Source of the DNA: Salvelinus alpinus
Taxonomy: Eukaryota; Chordata; Actinopteri; Salmoniformes; Salmonidae
Direction of reading: 5' to 3'
NCBI RefSeq assembly: GCF_045679555.1
Contig: NC_092122.1
Location: 13,941,506-14,005,505 of the forward strand
Length of the DNA stretch: 64,000 bases
The notes beneath the pieces were generated by a model. It was not told where the DNA came from. It searched no databases and saw only the letters and a list, made by a program, of their open reading frames with translations. Position 1 is the stretch's first letter, and every line of letters begins with the position of its first letter. Made by a program: the position numbers and the translations under genes. Below, piece after piece: positions 47,818 through 58,554 of this stretch.

Positions 47818-49380
47818 TTTTCTCACATCTGCACACCCTTTACTGTGGCTACAGTAATATACAATATTCAACTTTGTCAATTCCATGTCATTAGCTGTAG
47901 GGCAGCCCAGGGTTCCTCTGTGTTGTCTTAGGAATGCTGCATTATCCCACCATTCCCCCATTCTGTCACATCTCTGTGGTGGTGAGATAATTGACTTGAA
48001 TGGCGAAGAGGATCTCTGCTGTTCAGGACTGCTGCTCACTGAGTTTAGCTTCCTCCCTTCCTCTATGATCCTCCCTCCTCTGATCAGACATACTGGGACT
48101 ATACAGGCCCTTATTACATGATACACAGCATATCAAGTACAGGTTCTAAAGTCATTTCAAATCATGGGATGTCATACATGGTCTATTTTGGGAGGTACCA
48201 GCTTTGCAGTCCTAACAGCCATGCATACGAAACCGGTTGTGCGTCTGAAGGCTCCCAGAACATCTGTGGACCTGCAATTCATATTGTGAATCTGTGGAAC
48301 TATGTTCAGTGAGGTGTGTTAGGTAAACCAGTGAAACAACCACTGTCAGGTGCAGTATGCTCTCAAGAGAACGTGGTTTTAATCTCTTGACTTGGATCAG
48401 GATTGGGGGTCAACTACATTTTAATTCAGGATCTTGCTAATAGAAAATAATTTCAGTTGCTACCTGAATTGACTGAATTGATATGTCATTGACTCCAACC
48501 CTGGTTTGGAAACAGTCTCATGGCTTCTCTCGCAGTATAATCATCAGTGTTTGATAGTCACATGTACAGGGTTGCAGGTGTATTTGCGGGGTACAGTGAC
48601 CATCTTAGGGTCCAAACTCCAACAGAGTGTAGTTCAATTTGTGCTTCTTGTTCTATCGCAATGTTCTTGTTTAATTCAAAAGCTTATAGGCTACATTCAT
48701 TTGTGGTGTTTATTTTGGACATAAAACAGTCTCCAAAGAAATGTGTACAAAGGGGCTTCATACTTACCGTATGCAGCGACTGTATTTTAGTTATCAAATT
48801 TGTATTGATCTTTACAATGTAAATGTAATGTAAATTACAATGTAAATTTTTACAATGTGACATTACAGAGTATTTTGAGTAGATTGTTGACAAATATATT
48901 TTAATTGCACTTTGTAACAATAAAATGTGAAGAAATCCAAGGGGTATGAATACTTTTGCAAGGTACTATAGATGTTTGACTGATTAAATTCTTGATTGCT
49001 GTTTCTCATGAGTAGCTCTTGTTACGGATGGCTTCACAGTTGATGGAAAGTACACACACTCATCAACAAATACAGAAATAAATACAAATGGCACCCTTCA
49101 AAATATTCAACATTGATGATCCCCTTTTATTTGGGGGATTTTAGTTACATTCTTTATAGTCATCAAATGTTATGGTAAGAATTTAAAATAAGTTTTTAAC
49201 TCAATAGTTTTTTGAGCAAGCATGACTATTTACATGTTTTTAATGTAAATCACCAGAGGTTTGAGCTCACTCGAAAACAAATCAGAGCAAAGCAATCCTA
49301 GCTAAAATAAATCCTAGCTTAAATCAAAATGCTTTATTGTGGAGTTGTGTTACCATGAAAATAACTATACCGCACCTATC
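47818..49380. other. Intergenic stretch after copy C
   Basis: The 3'UTR of copy C probably occupies the first few hundred bases. The rest shows no gene I can support. A fragment of a Tc1-like terminus (ATGAATACTTTTGCAAGG at about 48946) lies near 48885-48966. Confidence 0.5.
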
Positions 49381-49427
49381 TAAAAGTGATAACCACTGAC
49401 TTCCATCTGCCTTTTCTTACAAACCAG

Positions 49428-49604
49428 AAAAAGCCCAAACCTGCAGTTGTTGATCCCAAAGTAAAAGGCTGGTTTCTTCAAGTCACAATGCATCCTGTTT
49501 TGAGGATTGTTCTTGGAACCATGGCATTTGGCACATACTTTCCAGAGGCCTACAGAAGCATCCATGAGGAGTGGGTGGAGGTGCAGACGGACATTGGATT
49601 ATGA
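49428..49604 (+). CDS. Possible terminal exon of a small unrecognised protein
   Basis: After a pyrimidine-rich acceptor (CTTTTCTTACAAACCAG ending 49427) an open frame of 58 codons plus stop reads KKPKPAVVDPKVKGWF, then a moderately hydrophobic stretch with HPVLRIVLGTMAFGTYFP and an acidic end EEWVEVQTDIGL. The composition resembles small mitochondrial membrane subunits, but I do not recognise the family. No upstream exon was identified, and it may be a retrocopy fragment. Confidence 0.3.
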   Translation, partial: KKPKPAVVDPKVKGWFLQVTMHPVLRIVLGTMAFGTYFPEAYRSIHEEWVEVQTDIGL

Positions 49605-50154
49605 GTATGACATGGAGTACTATGTCACATCTGGGAAATATGCAAAGTTACAGGTTGTAGTGTAGATAACACATACTATTGAGCCATCATTTTTACTAAC
49701 ATGGTTTAAAGGCATTATTCAAGATTTTGGCAACTAAACCCTTTTAAAAGTTAAAAGTTGAAGGTAGCATGCTACGTGCTCCTTGTAGACTTTCAGTAAT
49801 TGTGCTAACGCTAGTTAGCAATGGCTCCAGAAACAAATTGACCTTTAACTTCCTTCAAACTGCACACAGATATAAGAATTGTATCCATGAAATAATCTGA
49901 TTCTGGGTAAATAGGAAATAGGGCTTAATTGCAAAAATCTCAAACTATACCCTATTAAAAGTCATACAAGTCTTTGAGCTACAATACCGACAGGATCGAT
50001 TGCTCATGCCAGAACCAACAGGTGGACTGTCCTGATATTTGTTTTGCTTCCATGGGGTCCTTAATTCTCTGGTGTTTGTACTGAAGTATGTCACTTCCCA
50101 TTAGGGAAAGGGAGATAGCTAGTCAGTTGTACAACTGAATGTATTCAACTGAAA

Positions 50155-50340
50155 TGTGTCTTCCGTATTTAACCCAACCCCTCTGAATCAGAGAGGTGCG
50201 GTGGCTGCCTTAAATCAACATCCATATTAACTGCCTTACTCAGGGGCAGAATGACAGATTTTTACCTTGTCAGCTCGGGGATTCAATCCAGCAACCTTTC
50301 AGTTACTGGCCCAATGCTCTAACCACTAGGCTACCATAAG
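50155..50340 (-). mobile_element. tRNA-derived SINE
   Basis: A minus-strand tRNA-like head is readable (TAGCCTAGTGGTTAGAGCAT-type text, B-box-like GGATTGAATCC), with a body running to about 50155. It differs from the HpaI SINE; a FokI-type family is possible. It is diverged from consensus. Confidence 0.6.
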
Positions 50341-50427
50341 GCATGGTCATTTAGTAAACATAGAAAACAACACTGTTGTTCAGAGAACATACCTAAAGTT
50401 ACACATGAGTGTTATATGTAGCATATA

Positions 50428-52029
50428 CAGTTGAAGTAGGAAGTTTACGTACACCTTAGCCAAATACATTTAAACTCAATTTTTCACAATTCCTGACATT
50501 TAATCCTAGTAAAAATTCCCTGTCTTTGGTCAGTTAGGATCACCACTTTATTTTAAGAATGTGAAATGTCAGAATAATAATAGAGAGCATGATTTATTTC
50601 AGCTTTTATTTCTTTCATCCCATTCCCAGTGGGTCAGAAGTTTACATACACTCAATTAGTATTTGGTAACATTGCCTTTAAATTGTTTAACTTGGGTCAA
50701 ATGTTTTGGGTAGCCTTCCACAACCTCCTCACAATAAATTGGGTGAATTTTGGCCCATTCCTCCTGACAGAGCTGGTGTAACTAAGTCATATTTGTAGGC
50801 CTCCTTGCTCGCACATGCTTTTTCAGTTCTGCCCACAAAATTTCTATAGGATTGAGGTCAGGGCTTTGTGATGGCCACTCCAATACCTTGACTTTGTTGT
50901 CCTTAAGCCATTTTTCCACAACTTTGAAAGTATGCTTGGAGTCATTGTCCATTTGGAAGGCCCATTTGCGACCAAGCTTTAACTTCCTGACTGATGTCTT
51001 GAGATGTTGCTTCAATATATCCACATAATTTTCCTGCCTCGTGTGCCATTTATTTTGTGAAGTGCACCAGTCCCTCCTGCTGCAAAGCACCCCACAACAT
51101 GATGCTGCCACCCCCGTGCTTCACGGTTGGGATGGTGTTCTTCTGCTTGCAAGCGTCCCCCTTTTTCTTCCAAACATAACGATGGTCATTATGGCCAAAC
51201 AGTTCTATTTTGTTTCATCAGACCAAAAAAAGTATGATCTTTGTCCCCATGTGCAGTTGCAAACTGTAGTCGTGCTTTTTTATGGCGGTTTTGGAGCAGT
51301 GGCTTCTTCCTTGCTGAGCGGCCTTTCAGGTTATGTCGATATAGGACTCGTTTTACTGTGGATATTGATACTTTTCTACCTGTTTCCTCCAGCATCTTCA
51401 CAAGATATTTTGCTGCTGTTCTGGGATTGATTTGCACTTTTCGCACCAAAGTATGTTTACCTCTAGGAGACATAACGCGTCTCCTTCCTGAGCGGTATTA
51501 CGGCTACGTGGTGCCATGGTGTTTATACTTGCGTACTATTCTTTGTACAGATGAATGTGGTTCCTTCAGGCGTTTGGAAATTGCTCCCAAGGATGAACCA
51601 GACTTTTTTTTCCTGAGGTCTTGGCTGATTTCTTTTGATTTTCCCATGATGTCAAGCAAAGAGGCACTGAGTTTGAAGTTAGGCCTTGAAATAGATCCAC
51701 GGGTACACCTCCAATTGACTCAAATGATGTCAATTAGCCTATCAGAATCTTCTAAAGCCATGACAACATATTCTGGAATTTTCCAAGCTGTTTAAAGGCA
51801 CAGTCAACTTAGTGTATGTTAACTTCTGACCCACTGGAATTGTGATGCAGTGACTTCTAAGTGAAATAATCTGTCTGTAAACAAATGTTGGAAAAATTAC
51901 TTGTGTAATGCACAAAGTAGATGTCCTGACTGACTTGCCAAAACTGTAGTTTGTTAACAAGAAATTTGTGGAGTGGTTGAAAAACTAGTTTTAATGACTC
52001 CAACGTAAGTGTATGTAACCTTCCGACTG
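50428..52029 (-). mobile_element. Tc1/mariner element, near full length
   Basis: A 1.6-kb Tc1-like copy of the same family as the one at 30.6 kb, with left end CAGTTGAAGTAGGAAG after a TA; the right end is shortened by a few bases inside the terminal repeat. Minus-strand transposase pieces: 51473-51189 (VRKVQINPRTAAKYLVKMLEE, RVLYRHNLKGRSARKKPLL), then a damaged middle, and 51111-50782 ([40 protein letters not shown]). The N-terminal part near 51700-51500 is broken by frame changes. Inactive. Confidence 0.88.
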
Positions 52030-52032
52030 TAT

Positions 52033-52975
52033 ACTGGACAAAATATAAATGAAACATGCAGCAATTTCTAAGATTTTACTTAGTTACAGTTCATATAAGG
52101 AAATCCGTCAATTTAAATAAATAAATTAGGACATAATTTACGAATTTCACATGACTAGGAATACAGATATGCATCTGTTGGTCACAGATACCTTAAAAAA
52201 AAAAAAATAGGGTCGTGGATCAGAAAACCAGTCAGTATCAGGTGTGACCACCATTTGCCTCAGGCAGCGCAACACATCTCCTTCGCATAGAGTTAATCAG
52301 GTTGATGATTGTGGCCTGTGGAATGTTGTCCCACTCCTCTTCAATGGCTGTGCGAAGATGCTGGATATTGGTGGGAACATGCTGTTGTACACGTCGATCC
52401 TGAGCATCCCAAACATGCTCAATGGGTGACATGTCTAGTGAGTATGCAGGCCATGGAAGAACTGGGACATTTTCAGCTTCCAGGAATTGTGTACAGATCC
52501 TTGTGACACGGGGCTCTGCATTATCATGCTGAAACATGAGGTGATGGCGGCAGATAAATGGCATGACAATGGCCTTCAGGATCTCATCACGGTATGTCTG
52601 TGCATTCAAAATGCCATCTATAAAATGCAATTGTGTTCATTGACCGTAGCTTATGCCTGCCCATATCATAACCCCACACCACCATGGGCACTCTGTTCAC
52701 AACGTTGACATCAGCAAACCGCTCGCCCACACGATGTGGTCTGTGGTTGTGAGACGTACTGCCAAATTCTCTAAATCGCTGTTGGAGGCAGCTTATGGTA
52801 GAGAAATTAACATTACATTTTCGGGCAACAGCTCTGGTGGACATTCCTGGAGTCAGGGATGTAAACAAAAATGTATAGAAATAATCTTTTTTTTGGATGT
52901 GGAAAAGTTCTGGGATCTTTTATTTTAGCTCATGAAACATGGGACCAACACATGCGTATATATTTTCGTTCTGTG
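52033..52975 (-). mobile_element. Tc1-like element of a second family, deleted
   Basis: It starts immediately after the previous Tc1 copy. Imperfect inverted ends (ACTGGACAAAATATAAATGA at left; complement near ATATTTTCGTTCTGTG at right) match a common fish Tc1-like family. The minus strand reads the N-terminal helix-turn-helix region ([20 protein letters not shown], 52868-52770) and the DDE end (MFQHDNAEPRVTRICTQFLE, SLDMSPIEHVWDAQDRRV, 52630-52238). The middle is missing. Confidence 0.82.
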
Positions 52976-53158
52976 TTCCTCAACGTTTGTGATTATGGAT
53001 GGCTAGACACTTCTCTTTTTCTCACCGGCTTTATTTCATTGGTTACCAATATTGTTGAAATGTATGCAACACATGTCTTACAGTAGGCCTACCTCAAAGT
53101 CTTCAAAGCTGATTTGTGCATAACCTTTGTTACAGTGTATTACTTAGATGCATTACTA

Positions 53159-53532
53159 CAGGGATCATCAACTAGATTCAGCTGTGTGCCGATTTTTTTC
53201 TTGAGCAGATGGTCGGGGGGTTGGAATATATATAACAATAATTTGTAGACTGCAAATTAATCGCAAGAAGCCCAAACAGATATATTATTGGATTATAATG
53301 TAATAATTTCAAACCTTGCTTTGTTTATGATCATTATTCGTGGAAATACATGGGAACAGATTTCCCTAGTTAAAATCACTTGAAGCTGATTACCTGGTGT
53401 TTTACAGTTTTTATATCCAACAATGAAAAATGAACAAAAAAATATATATATAATTTTTTTGCTCAGAAAACTTGGGGGCCAAATAAAACCACCCGCGGGC
53501 CAAATTCACGGGCCGCCAGTTGGGGAACCCTG
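53159..53532. mobile_element. hAT-type MITE with perfect 8-bp target duplication
   Basis: A 374-bp AT-rich element begins CAGGGATCATCAACT and ends AGTTGGGGAACCCTG, imperfect inverted ends of hAT type. It is flanked on both sides by CATTACTA (53151-53158 and 53533-53540). No coding capacity. Confidence 0.85.
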
Positions 53533-53892
53533 CATTACTATGTATTAATAGAACTGCTTAATAACTATATGAGAATTTATCTAACACTCTGTTCATTTTC
53601 AGTAAGTGTGACTTGTTATAGTAAGTACCATTTACCTTATGCAGACTATTAAGTAGCAGTGCAAACAGATGGATATATTTTTATGATTCAACCTTTTCTA
53701 TCATGCTATGCTATTTTTAGCCTTGAATTAAGTTGTGGGGGAATGATAACCATGTGGCTGGGTATCATGTTACAACAACTTGAACCAGGTAATACACTAC
53801 TGTCCCTCCCCAGAAGGAATGGTCTTCCTGGTGAATGTCACAAGTCTGACAAAGTGACACTAAACATCACAAAAAATTACGAATGTACAGTA

Positions 53893-55513
53893 CAGTGCCC
53901 TTGGAAAGTATTCAGACCCCTTGACATTTTCTACATTTTGTTACGTTACAGCCTTATTCTAAAATGGATTAAATATGTTTTCCAGTAATCTACACACAAT
54001 ACCCCATAATGACAAAGGGTAAACAGGTTTTTAGAAATGTTTGCAAATGTATATATTTTTTTAAAATGAAATACATTATTTACATAAGTATTCAAACACT
54101 TTGCTATGACTCAATTTAACTTGGGTGCATCCTGTTTCCATTGATCATCCTTGAGATGTTTCTGAAACTTGATTGGAGTCCACCTGTGGTAAATTCAATT
54201 GATTGGACATGATTTGGAAAGACCCACACCTGTCTATAAGGTTCCACAGTTGACAGTGCATGTCAGAGCAAAAACCAAGCCATGAGGTCAAAGTAATTGT
54301 CCGTAGCGCTCCAAGATAGGACTGTGTCGAGGCACAGATCTGGGGAAGGGTGCCAAAACATTTCTGTAGTATTGAAGGTCCCCAAGAACACAGTGGCCTC
54401 CATCATTCTTAAATGGAAGAAGTTTGGAACCACCAAGACTCTTCCTAGAACTGGCCGCCCGGCCAAACTGAGCAATCGGGGGAGAAGGGCCTTGGTCAGG
54501 GAGGTGACCAAGAACCCGATGGTCACTCTGACAGAGCTCCAGAGTTCCTCTGTGGAGATGGGAGAAGCTTCCAGAAGGACAATCATCTCTGTAGCACTCC
54601 ACCAATCAGGCCTTTATGGTAGAGTGGCCAGACAGAAGTCACTCCTCAGTAAAAGGCACATGACAGCACGCTTAGAGTTTACCAAAAGGCACCTAAAGAC
54701 TCTCAGACCATGAGAAACAAGATTCTCTGGTCTGATGAAACCAAGATTGAACTCTTTGGCCTGAATGCTGAACAGCACTTTGATATATCAGCTGATGTAA
54801 GAAGGGCTATACAAATTGATTTGATTTGAATGCTAAGCGTCACGTCTGGAAGAAACCTGGCACCATCTCTACGGTGAAGCATGGTGGTCGCAGCGTCATA
54901 CTGTGGGGATGTTTTCAGTGGCAGAGACTGGGAGACTAGTCAGGATCGAGGCAAAGATGAACGGAGCAAAGTACAGAGAGATCCTTGATGAAAACCTGCT
55001 TCAGAGCGCACAGGACCTCAGACTGGGGCGAAGGTTCACCTTCCAACAGGACAATGACCATAAGCACACAGCCAAGACAATGGACGAGTGCCTTCGGGAC
55101 AAGTCTCTGAATGTCGTTGAGTGGCCCAGCCAGAGCCCGTACTTGAACCCGATCTAACATTCCTGGAGACCTGAAAATAGTTGTGCAGCAATGCTCCCCA
55201 TCCAACCTGACAGAGATTGAGAGGATCTGCAGAGAAGAATGGGAGAAACTCCCCAAATACAGGTGTGCCAAGCTTGTAGTGTCATACCCAAGATGAGGCT
55301 GTAATCACTGCCAAAAGTACTTCAATAAAGTACTGAGTAAAGGGTCTGAATACTTATGATATTTCAGTTTTTTATTTTTAATAAATTAGCAAACATTTCT
55401 AAAAACCTGTTTTTGCTTTGTCATTGTGGGGTATTGTGTGTAGATTGATGAGGGGGAAAAACAATTGAATCATATTCAGAATAAGGCTGTAACATAACAA
55501 AATGTGGGAAAAG
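53893..55513 (+). mobile_element. Tc1-like element of a third family
   Basis: A Tc1-like copy on plus begins CAGTGCCCTTGGAAAGTATT after a TA and loses its last few dozen bases at about 55513. Transposase pieces: 54297-54713 (NTVASIILKWKKFGTTKTLP with GRPAKLS hook, LVREVTKNPMVTLTELQ) and 54903-55157 (GEDENLLQS-type text; [32 protein letters not shown] with the last catalytic region). A 57-bp retroposed fragment interrupts it at 54770-54826, and frame changes are present, so it is inactive. Its truncated right end lies in the 3' flank of mterf2. Confidence 0.85.
54770..54826 (+). mobile_element. 57-bp retroposed LINE/SINE tail with 8-bp target duplication
   Basis: The insert GAACAGCACTTTGATATATC ... 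ends in TTTGATTTGATT and is flanked by TGAATGCT at 54762-54769 and 54827-54834. It is the extreme 3' end of a retroposon whose TTTGATTTGATT tail resembles that of the LINE ending at 28.28 kb. Confidence 0.75.
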
Positions 55514-55673
55514 CCATGTGGTCCATTAACATTCACTCCTCTGCGGTCCTGAGAGGGGCAACAGGGTTGAAGAGTGGTCGTTGTTGCCTTAGCTGCAATT
55601 TGCCATAGGTCATCTCAAAGTCCTTCTTGGTTCCGACGATAACGTCCAGGCTGCCACCTCGCACGTCATAGCC

Positions 55674-56669
55674 CTAGGAGGCTAGTTTCTGGATGCGGTA
55701 GAGCACAATCTGAGTGGTGAGCTCCAGCACGTTGGGCATCTCCCTCACTTGGTCCATGCTCACCCCCACGTCCAGCAGCCCCTTGAACCGGCCCACCAGG
55801 GTGGGCACTGAGTAGTACAGTACAGCAGGGCAGCGGAGGACTATCTCCCGGAGCTCATCTTCAGAGCACACGAGCACCCCTTGGGTGTAGTCCAGAGCCT
55901 GTTGCATGGCCTCAGGCTGCAGCTCTGCGATGGAGGCCCTGAGGCTGGAGACCAGGACCAGGAGCTCCTCTGTGGTGAAGCCCTTTTCCCTCAAGAAGCC
56001 CAGACTGTCCCTCCACGCCTCAGCCGGCCGCATCAGGATGTAAGGGTTCTGGCTGAGCAACTTTTGGAACCATAAGCGCAGGTTTCCCTCATCCCCTCCC
56101 AGGTCCAAGTAAGTCTCTCGCAGCATGTGGATGACCTCCTGGTTGCTCTCCACAGGCCGGCTGAAGCTCTGGGGGGCGCTGGCCATCAGCTTCCCGATGA
56201 TGCGCTTGCTGAGGCGCAGGCTCTGGAGATAGCGTATGTTGTCACGCTGGTTGGTGTGGTGCGTGAGCGTGAAGAAGGAGGCAGGGAACTTCTCAATGAT
56301 GCCCACCAGCTCACGCCGGTTGGGGCATACGGAGGACCAGAGGTCCCGCTGAGCTGCCACGTCCTCGGGCCGACACAGGATAGCCTCGGGGTGGGTCTCC
56401 AGCACACGGGCAATGGAAGCAGTGTCAGCGCCCATGTCCCGCAGCAGGTCCGCCGTCTCGTACACGTACACAGAGTTCTCTGACAGCACCCATCCCTTGA
56501 ACTTACGCACTTTACGGATGTCCACCGATAGGTCATAAAGGGAGTCGACAGTTTGCTGGTTCTCTGGCCGCTTGTTGGCGAGGGTAGAGGAAGAGAAGCC
56601 CATATGAGGGGTTAAGACGCTCCTCTTCTGGCAATAGGCGCACAGGAAGGCAGTGGTGGCACGGAGCAT
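55674..56669 (-). CDS. mterf2: Mitochondrial transcription termination factor 2, with early stop
   Basis: One minus-strand coding exon. I place the start at 56669 (MLRATTAFLCAYCQKRS, a plausible mitochondrial presequence) because an acceptor (TGTCTTATACAG) ends just upstream at about 56699. The text follows human MTERF2 closely: TVDSLYDLSVDIRKVRKFKGWVL, LGGDEGNLRLWFQKLLSQNPYIL, LRCPAVLYYSVPTLVGRFKGLL, REMPNVLELTTQIVLYRIQKL. The mTERF repeats form a nucleic-acid-binding solenoid used in mitochondrial DNA expression. A TAG at 55674-55676 ends the frame after 331 codons; beyond it 46 sense codons continue in the same frame to a stop at 55533-55535 and still match the family end (GYDVRGGSLD ... 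RPLFNPVAPL). The stop may be an allele, a sequence error or recent damage in one duplicated copy. Without it the length would be 378, near the human 385. Confidence 0.85.
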   Translation of the reverse strand: MLRATTAFLCAYCQKRSVLTPHMGFSSSTLANKRPENQQTVDSLYDLSVDIRKVRKFKGWVLSENSVYVYETADLLRDMGADTASIARVLETHPEAILCRPEDVAAQRDLWSSVCPNRRELVGIIEKFPASFFTLTHHTNQRDNIRYLQSLRLSKRIIGKLMASAPQSFSRPVESNQEVIHMLRETYLDLGGDEGNLRLWFQKLLSQNPYILMRPAEAWRDSLGFLREKGFTTEELLVLVSSLRASIAELQPEAMQQALDYTQGVLVCSEDELREIVLRCPAVLYYSVPTLVGRFKGLLDVGVSMDQVREMPNVLELTTQIVLYRIQKLAS

Positions 56670-56744
56670 TGTTAAGGCACTAAAGTACAGACGACCTGTA
56701 TAAGACAAAAACACACACTGAGCAGTTACATCACACAAGACCAC

Positions 56745-57720
56745 TACGTCCTTTGTCAGTATTGTTTACCAGTTAGTCCTATACTACTGTTCTATGCTTT
56801 CAGTACATAGACTGTTTTCTCCTGCTCTAAATTAGACCATTAATTAACAGTAAGATACATTTTATTTAGGATGATCACATAACAAACATTGCTTTCCTCA
56901 CTGCAAAGCCTGTCAAAATCAAACAATGTTGAACTGATCTATTGAGGGCAACATCAGTAAATGTAAGTATATTTGGCCAGTAGATATGAGTAGTGTTGGT
57001 GTGGGAACACGATGTACTAAACGTGTTACTGGGTGGTGGAGAATGTGTACTTAAACTCATAACCAATGCGCCCTCTATATTACCGCCGGTAGCAAGTCAC
57101 TATAGGTCTATAATTATCGAGTTCGTAAAAGGTCTATGCTGCTGTAACAACTGAGTCTTTCAGCACATGGGACAGAGACCACCTGAATCAACTATAGTAA
57201 TTCAAATACAGGCTATACATTCTATATTGTAAATAAAACCAGTTGTTTACCAGTTTATTGTCCAGAGGAATACACAAGTTGACGCTGGAAGTTGTTCAGG
57301 CATTTGTACCATTATGAAAGATTTTAAACGCCCTCTGCTCACGTGTTTCATAACGCCTGTGATTGGCTCTGTTCCCGTCCGCCTATATTGCTGTTGTGCT
57401 GCGCAGATTATTAAATTGTGGGAACTCCATCACTATGAATTACCAATGTAATTAACAATAATATGGTGGGTGCTTATATTTGTCCTATTTCACACATGTA
57501 GGCTACAAGTGTGTATTATACGCATGTATAATACGCACGCATATCCCAACTCTCCCTGAGACACCCTCAGAGAGTGGGGTCACGGTGGGGCCGGCGTTAT
57601 GGGCGGCATTTGGGGGGTCTGGTCCGCCCTAATTTACCTCGTTGCCCGTCCAAATACAAGTTTGAAATATGCATAATTTATTTGACGGAGATGCGCGCCA
57701 ACAGAAAGACGCATCAATCT
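56745..57720. other. Upstream region of mterf2
   Basis: Probably holds the mterf2 promoter and a non-coding first exon; none could be fixed. A GATTGGCTCTG (CCAAT-box type) site is at 57361, and a CTCF-like core (TAGAGGGCGC on minus) at about 57068-57078. No other gene is evident. Confidence 0.4.
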
Positions 57721-57728
57721 CAGTTGAA

Positions 57729-57887
57729 GCATCCGAACAAGCGAAACAGCGCCCCTCTGTCTTATTATGTAGACCATGTATTTAATACTGTCTGGACCAA
57801 AAGAGTATGGCATGTCATACTATTTCTGTCCAGACAGCATCAGATACATGGGCTACATAGGGGCGCTGTTTCGCTCGCTCGGATACT
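57729..57887. repeat. Long foldback (inverted repeat about 75 bp per arm)
   Basis: The left arm (from GCATCCGAACAAGCGAAACA at 57729) and the reverse complement of the right arm (ending CGCTCGCTCGGATAC at 57887) agree over about 75 positions. There are around ten mismatches and one 10-base bulge; each arm includes GCGAAACAGCGCCCCT and CTGTCTGGAC. The centre is AGTATGGCATGTCATACT, leaving almost no loop. RNA from either strand would form a long hairpin. It could be a foldback MITE, a hairpin small-RNA source, or an inverted duplication. Confidence 0.75.
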
Positions 57888-58370
57888 TTCTTCGGTGATA
57901 TAGTTTCAGAAGAGAGGAAGAGGCGAGGGCTCACTCTCGTTCAATTCTGTCCAGTATAAGCCCAATGCTTTTCTATGGGAATAATATGCAGACCTAAACT
58001 TGTCGCCTGCCTTCCTGCCTTTGGGACAAAAACTCATTGTTAGGGCGGAGACATGAGCATCTCGTCATTATATGCAGATATCTGGTGTCAGCCTCTTGCG
58101 AATTGGAAAGGAAAGTTGGCGGGTGTACAGTGCACTGTTAAGATGCTGGATTGCCCTAAAGTAAATTGATGTTCCGCCAAAATTATATAATTATCCTGTC
58201 TAAATAAAATCATTCAAAATAATTCACCGGTGAGGATTAGTTAGCCACATAGGATAATTAGCTTCTTCAAAAATGTTTTGCTGTGGTTGTTTTAAATCAC
58301 CCGTGTGTTTGAGAAGCCCGCGATTTGGGTAGTGGGCGTGGCAATAGGTCTAGCTGATTGAGTTGCGACT

Positions 58371-58554
58371 GTCAATGAACATAAGAATGAGAGGGTTGTG
58401 GCGAAGATATGGCGTTGTCAGTGAACATAAGAATGAGAGGGTTGTGGCGAAGATATGGCGCTGTCAGTGAACATAAGAATGAGAGGGTTGTGGCGAAGAT
58501 ATGGCGCTGTCAGTGAACATAAGAATGAGAGGGTAGTGGCGAAGATATGGCGCG
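58371..58554. repeat. 46-bp tandem repeat, four units
   Basis: Four head-to-tail 46-bp units beginning GTCARTGAACATAAGAATGA, at 58371, 58417, 58463 and 58509, with only two or three differences among them. GAAGATATGGCG recurs at each unit end. Confidence 0.92.

Noticed and set aside
55881-56483. Plus-strand frames opposite mterf2
   Set aside because: Antisense shadows of a GC-rich conserved coding exon.
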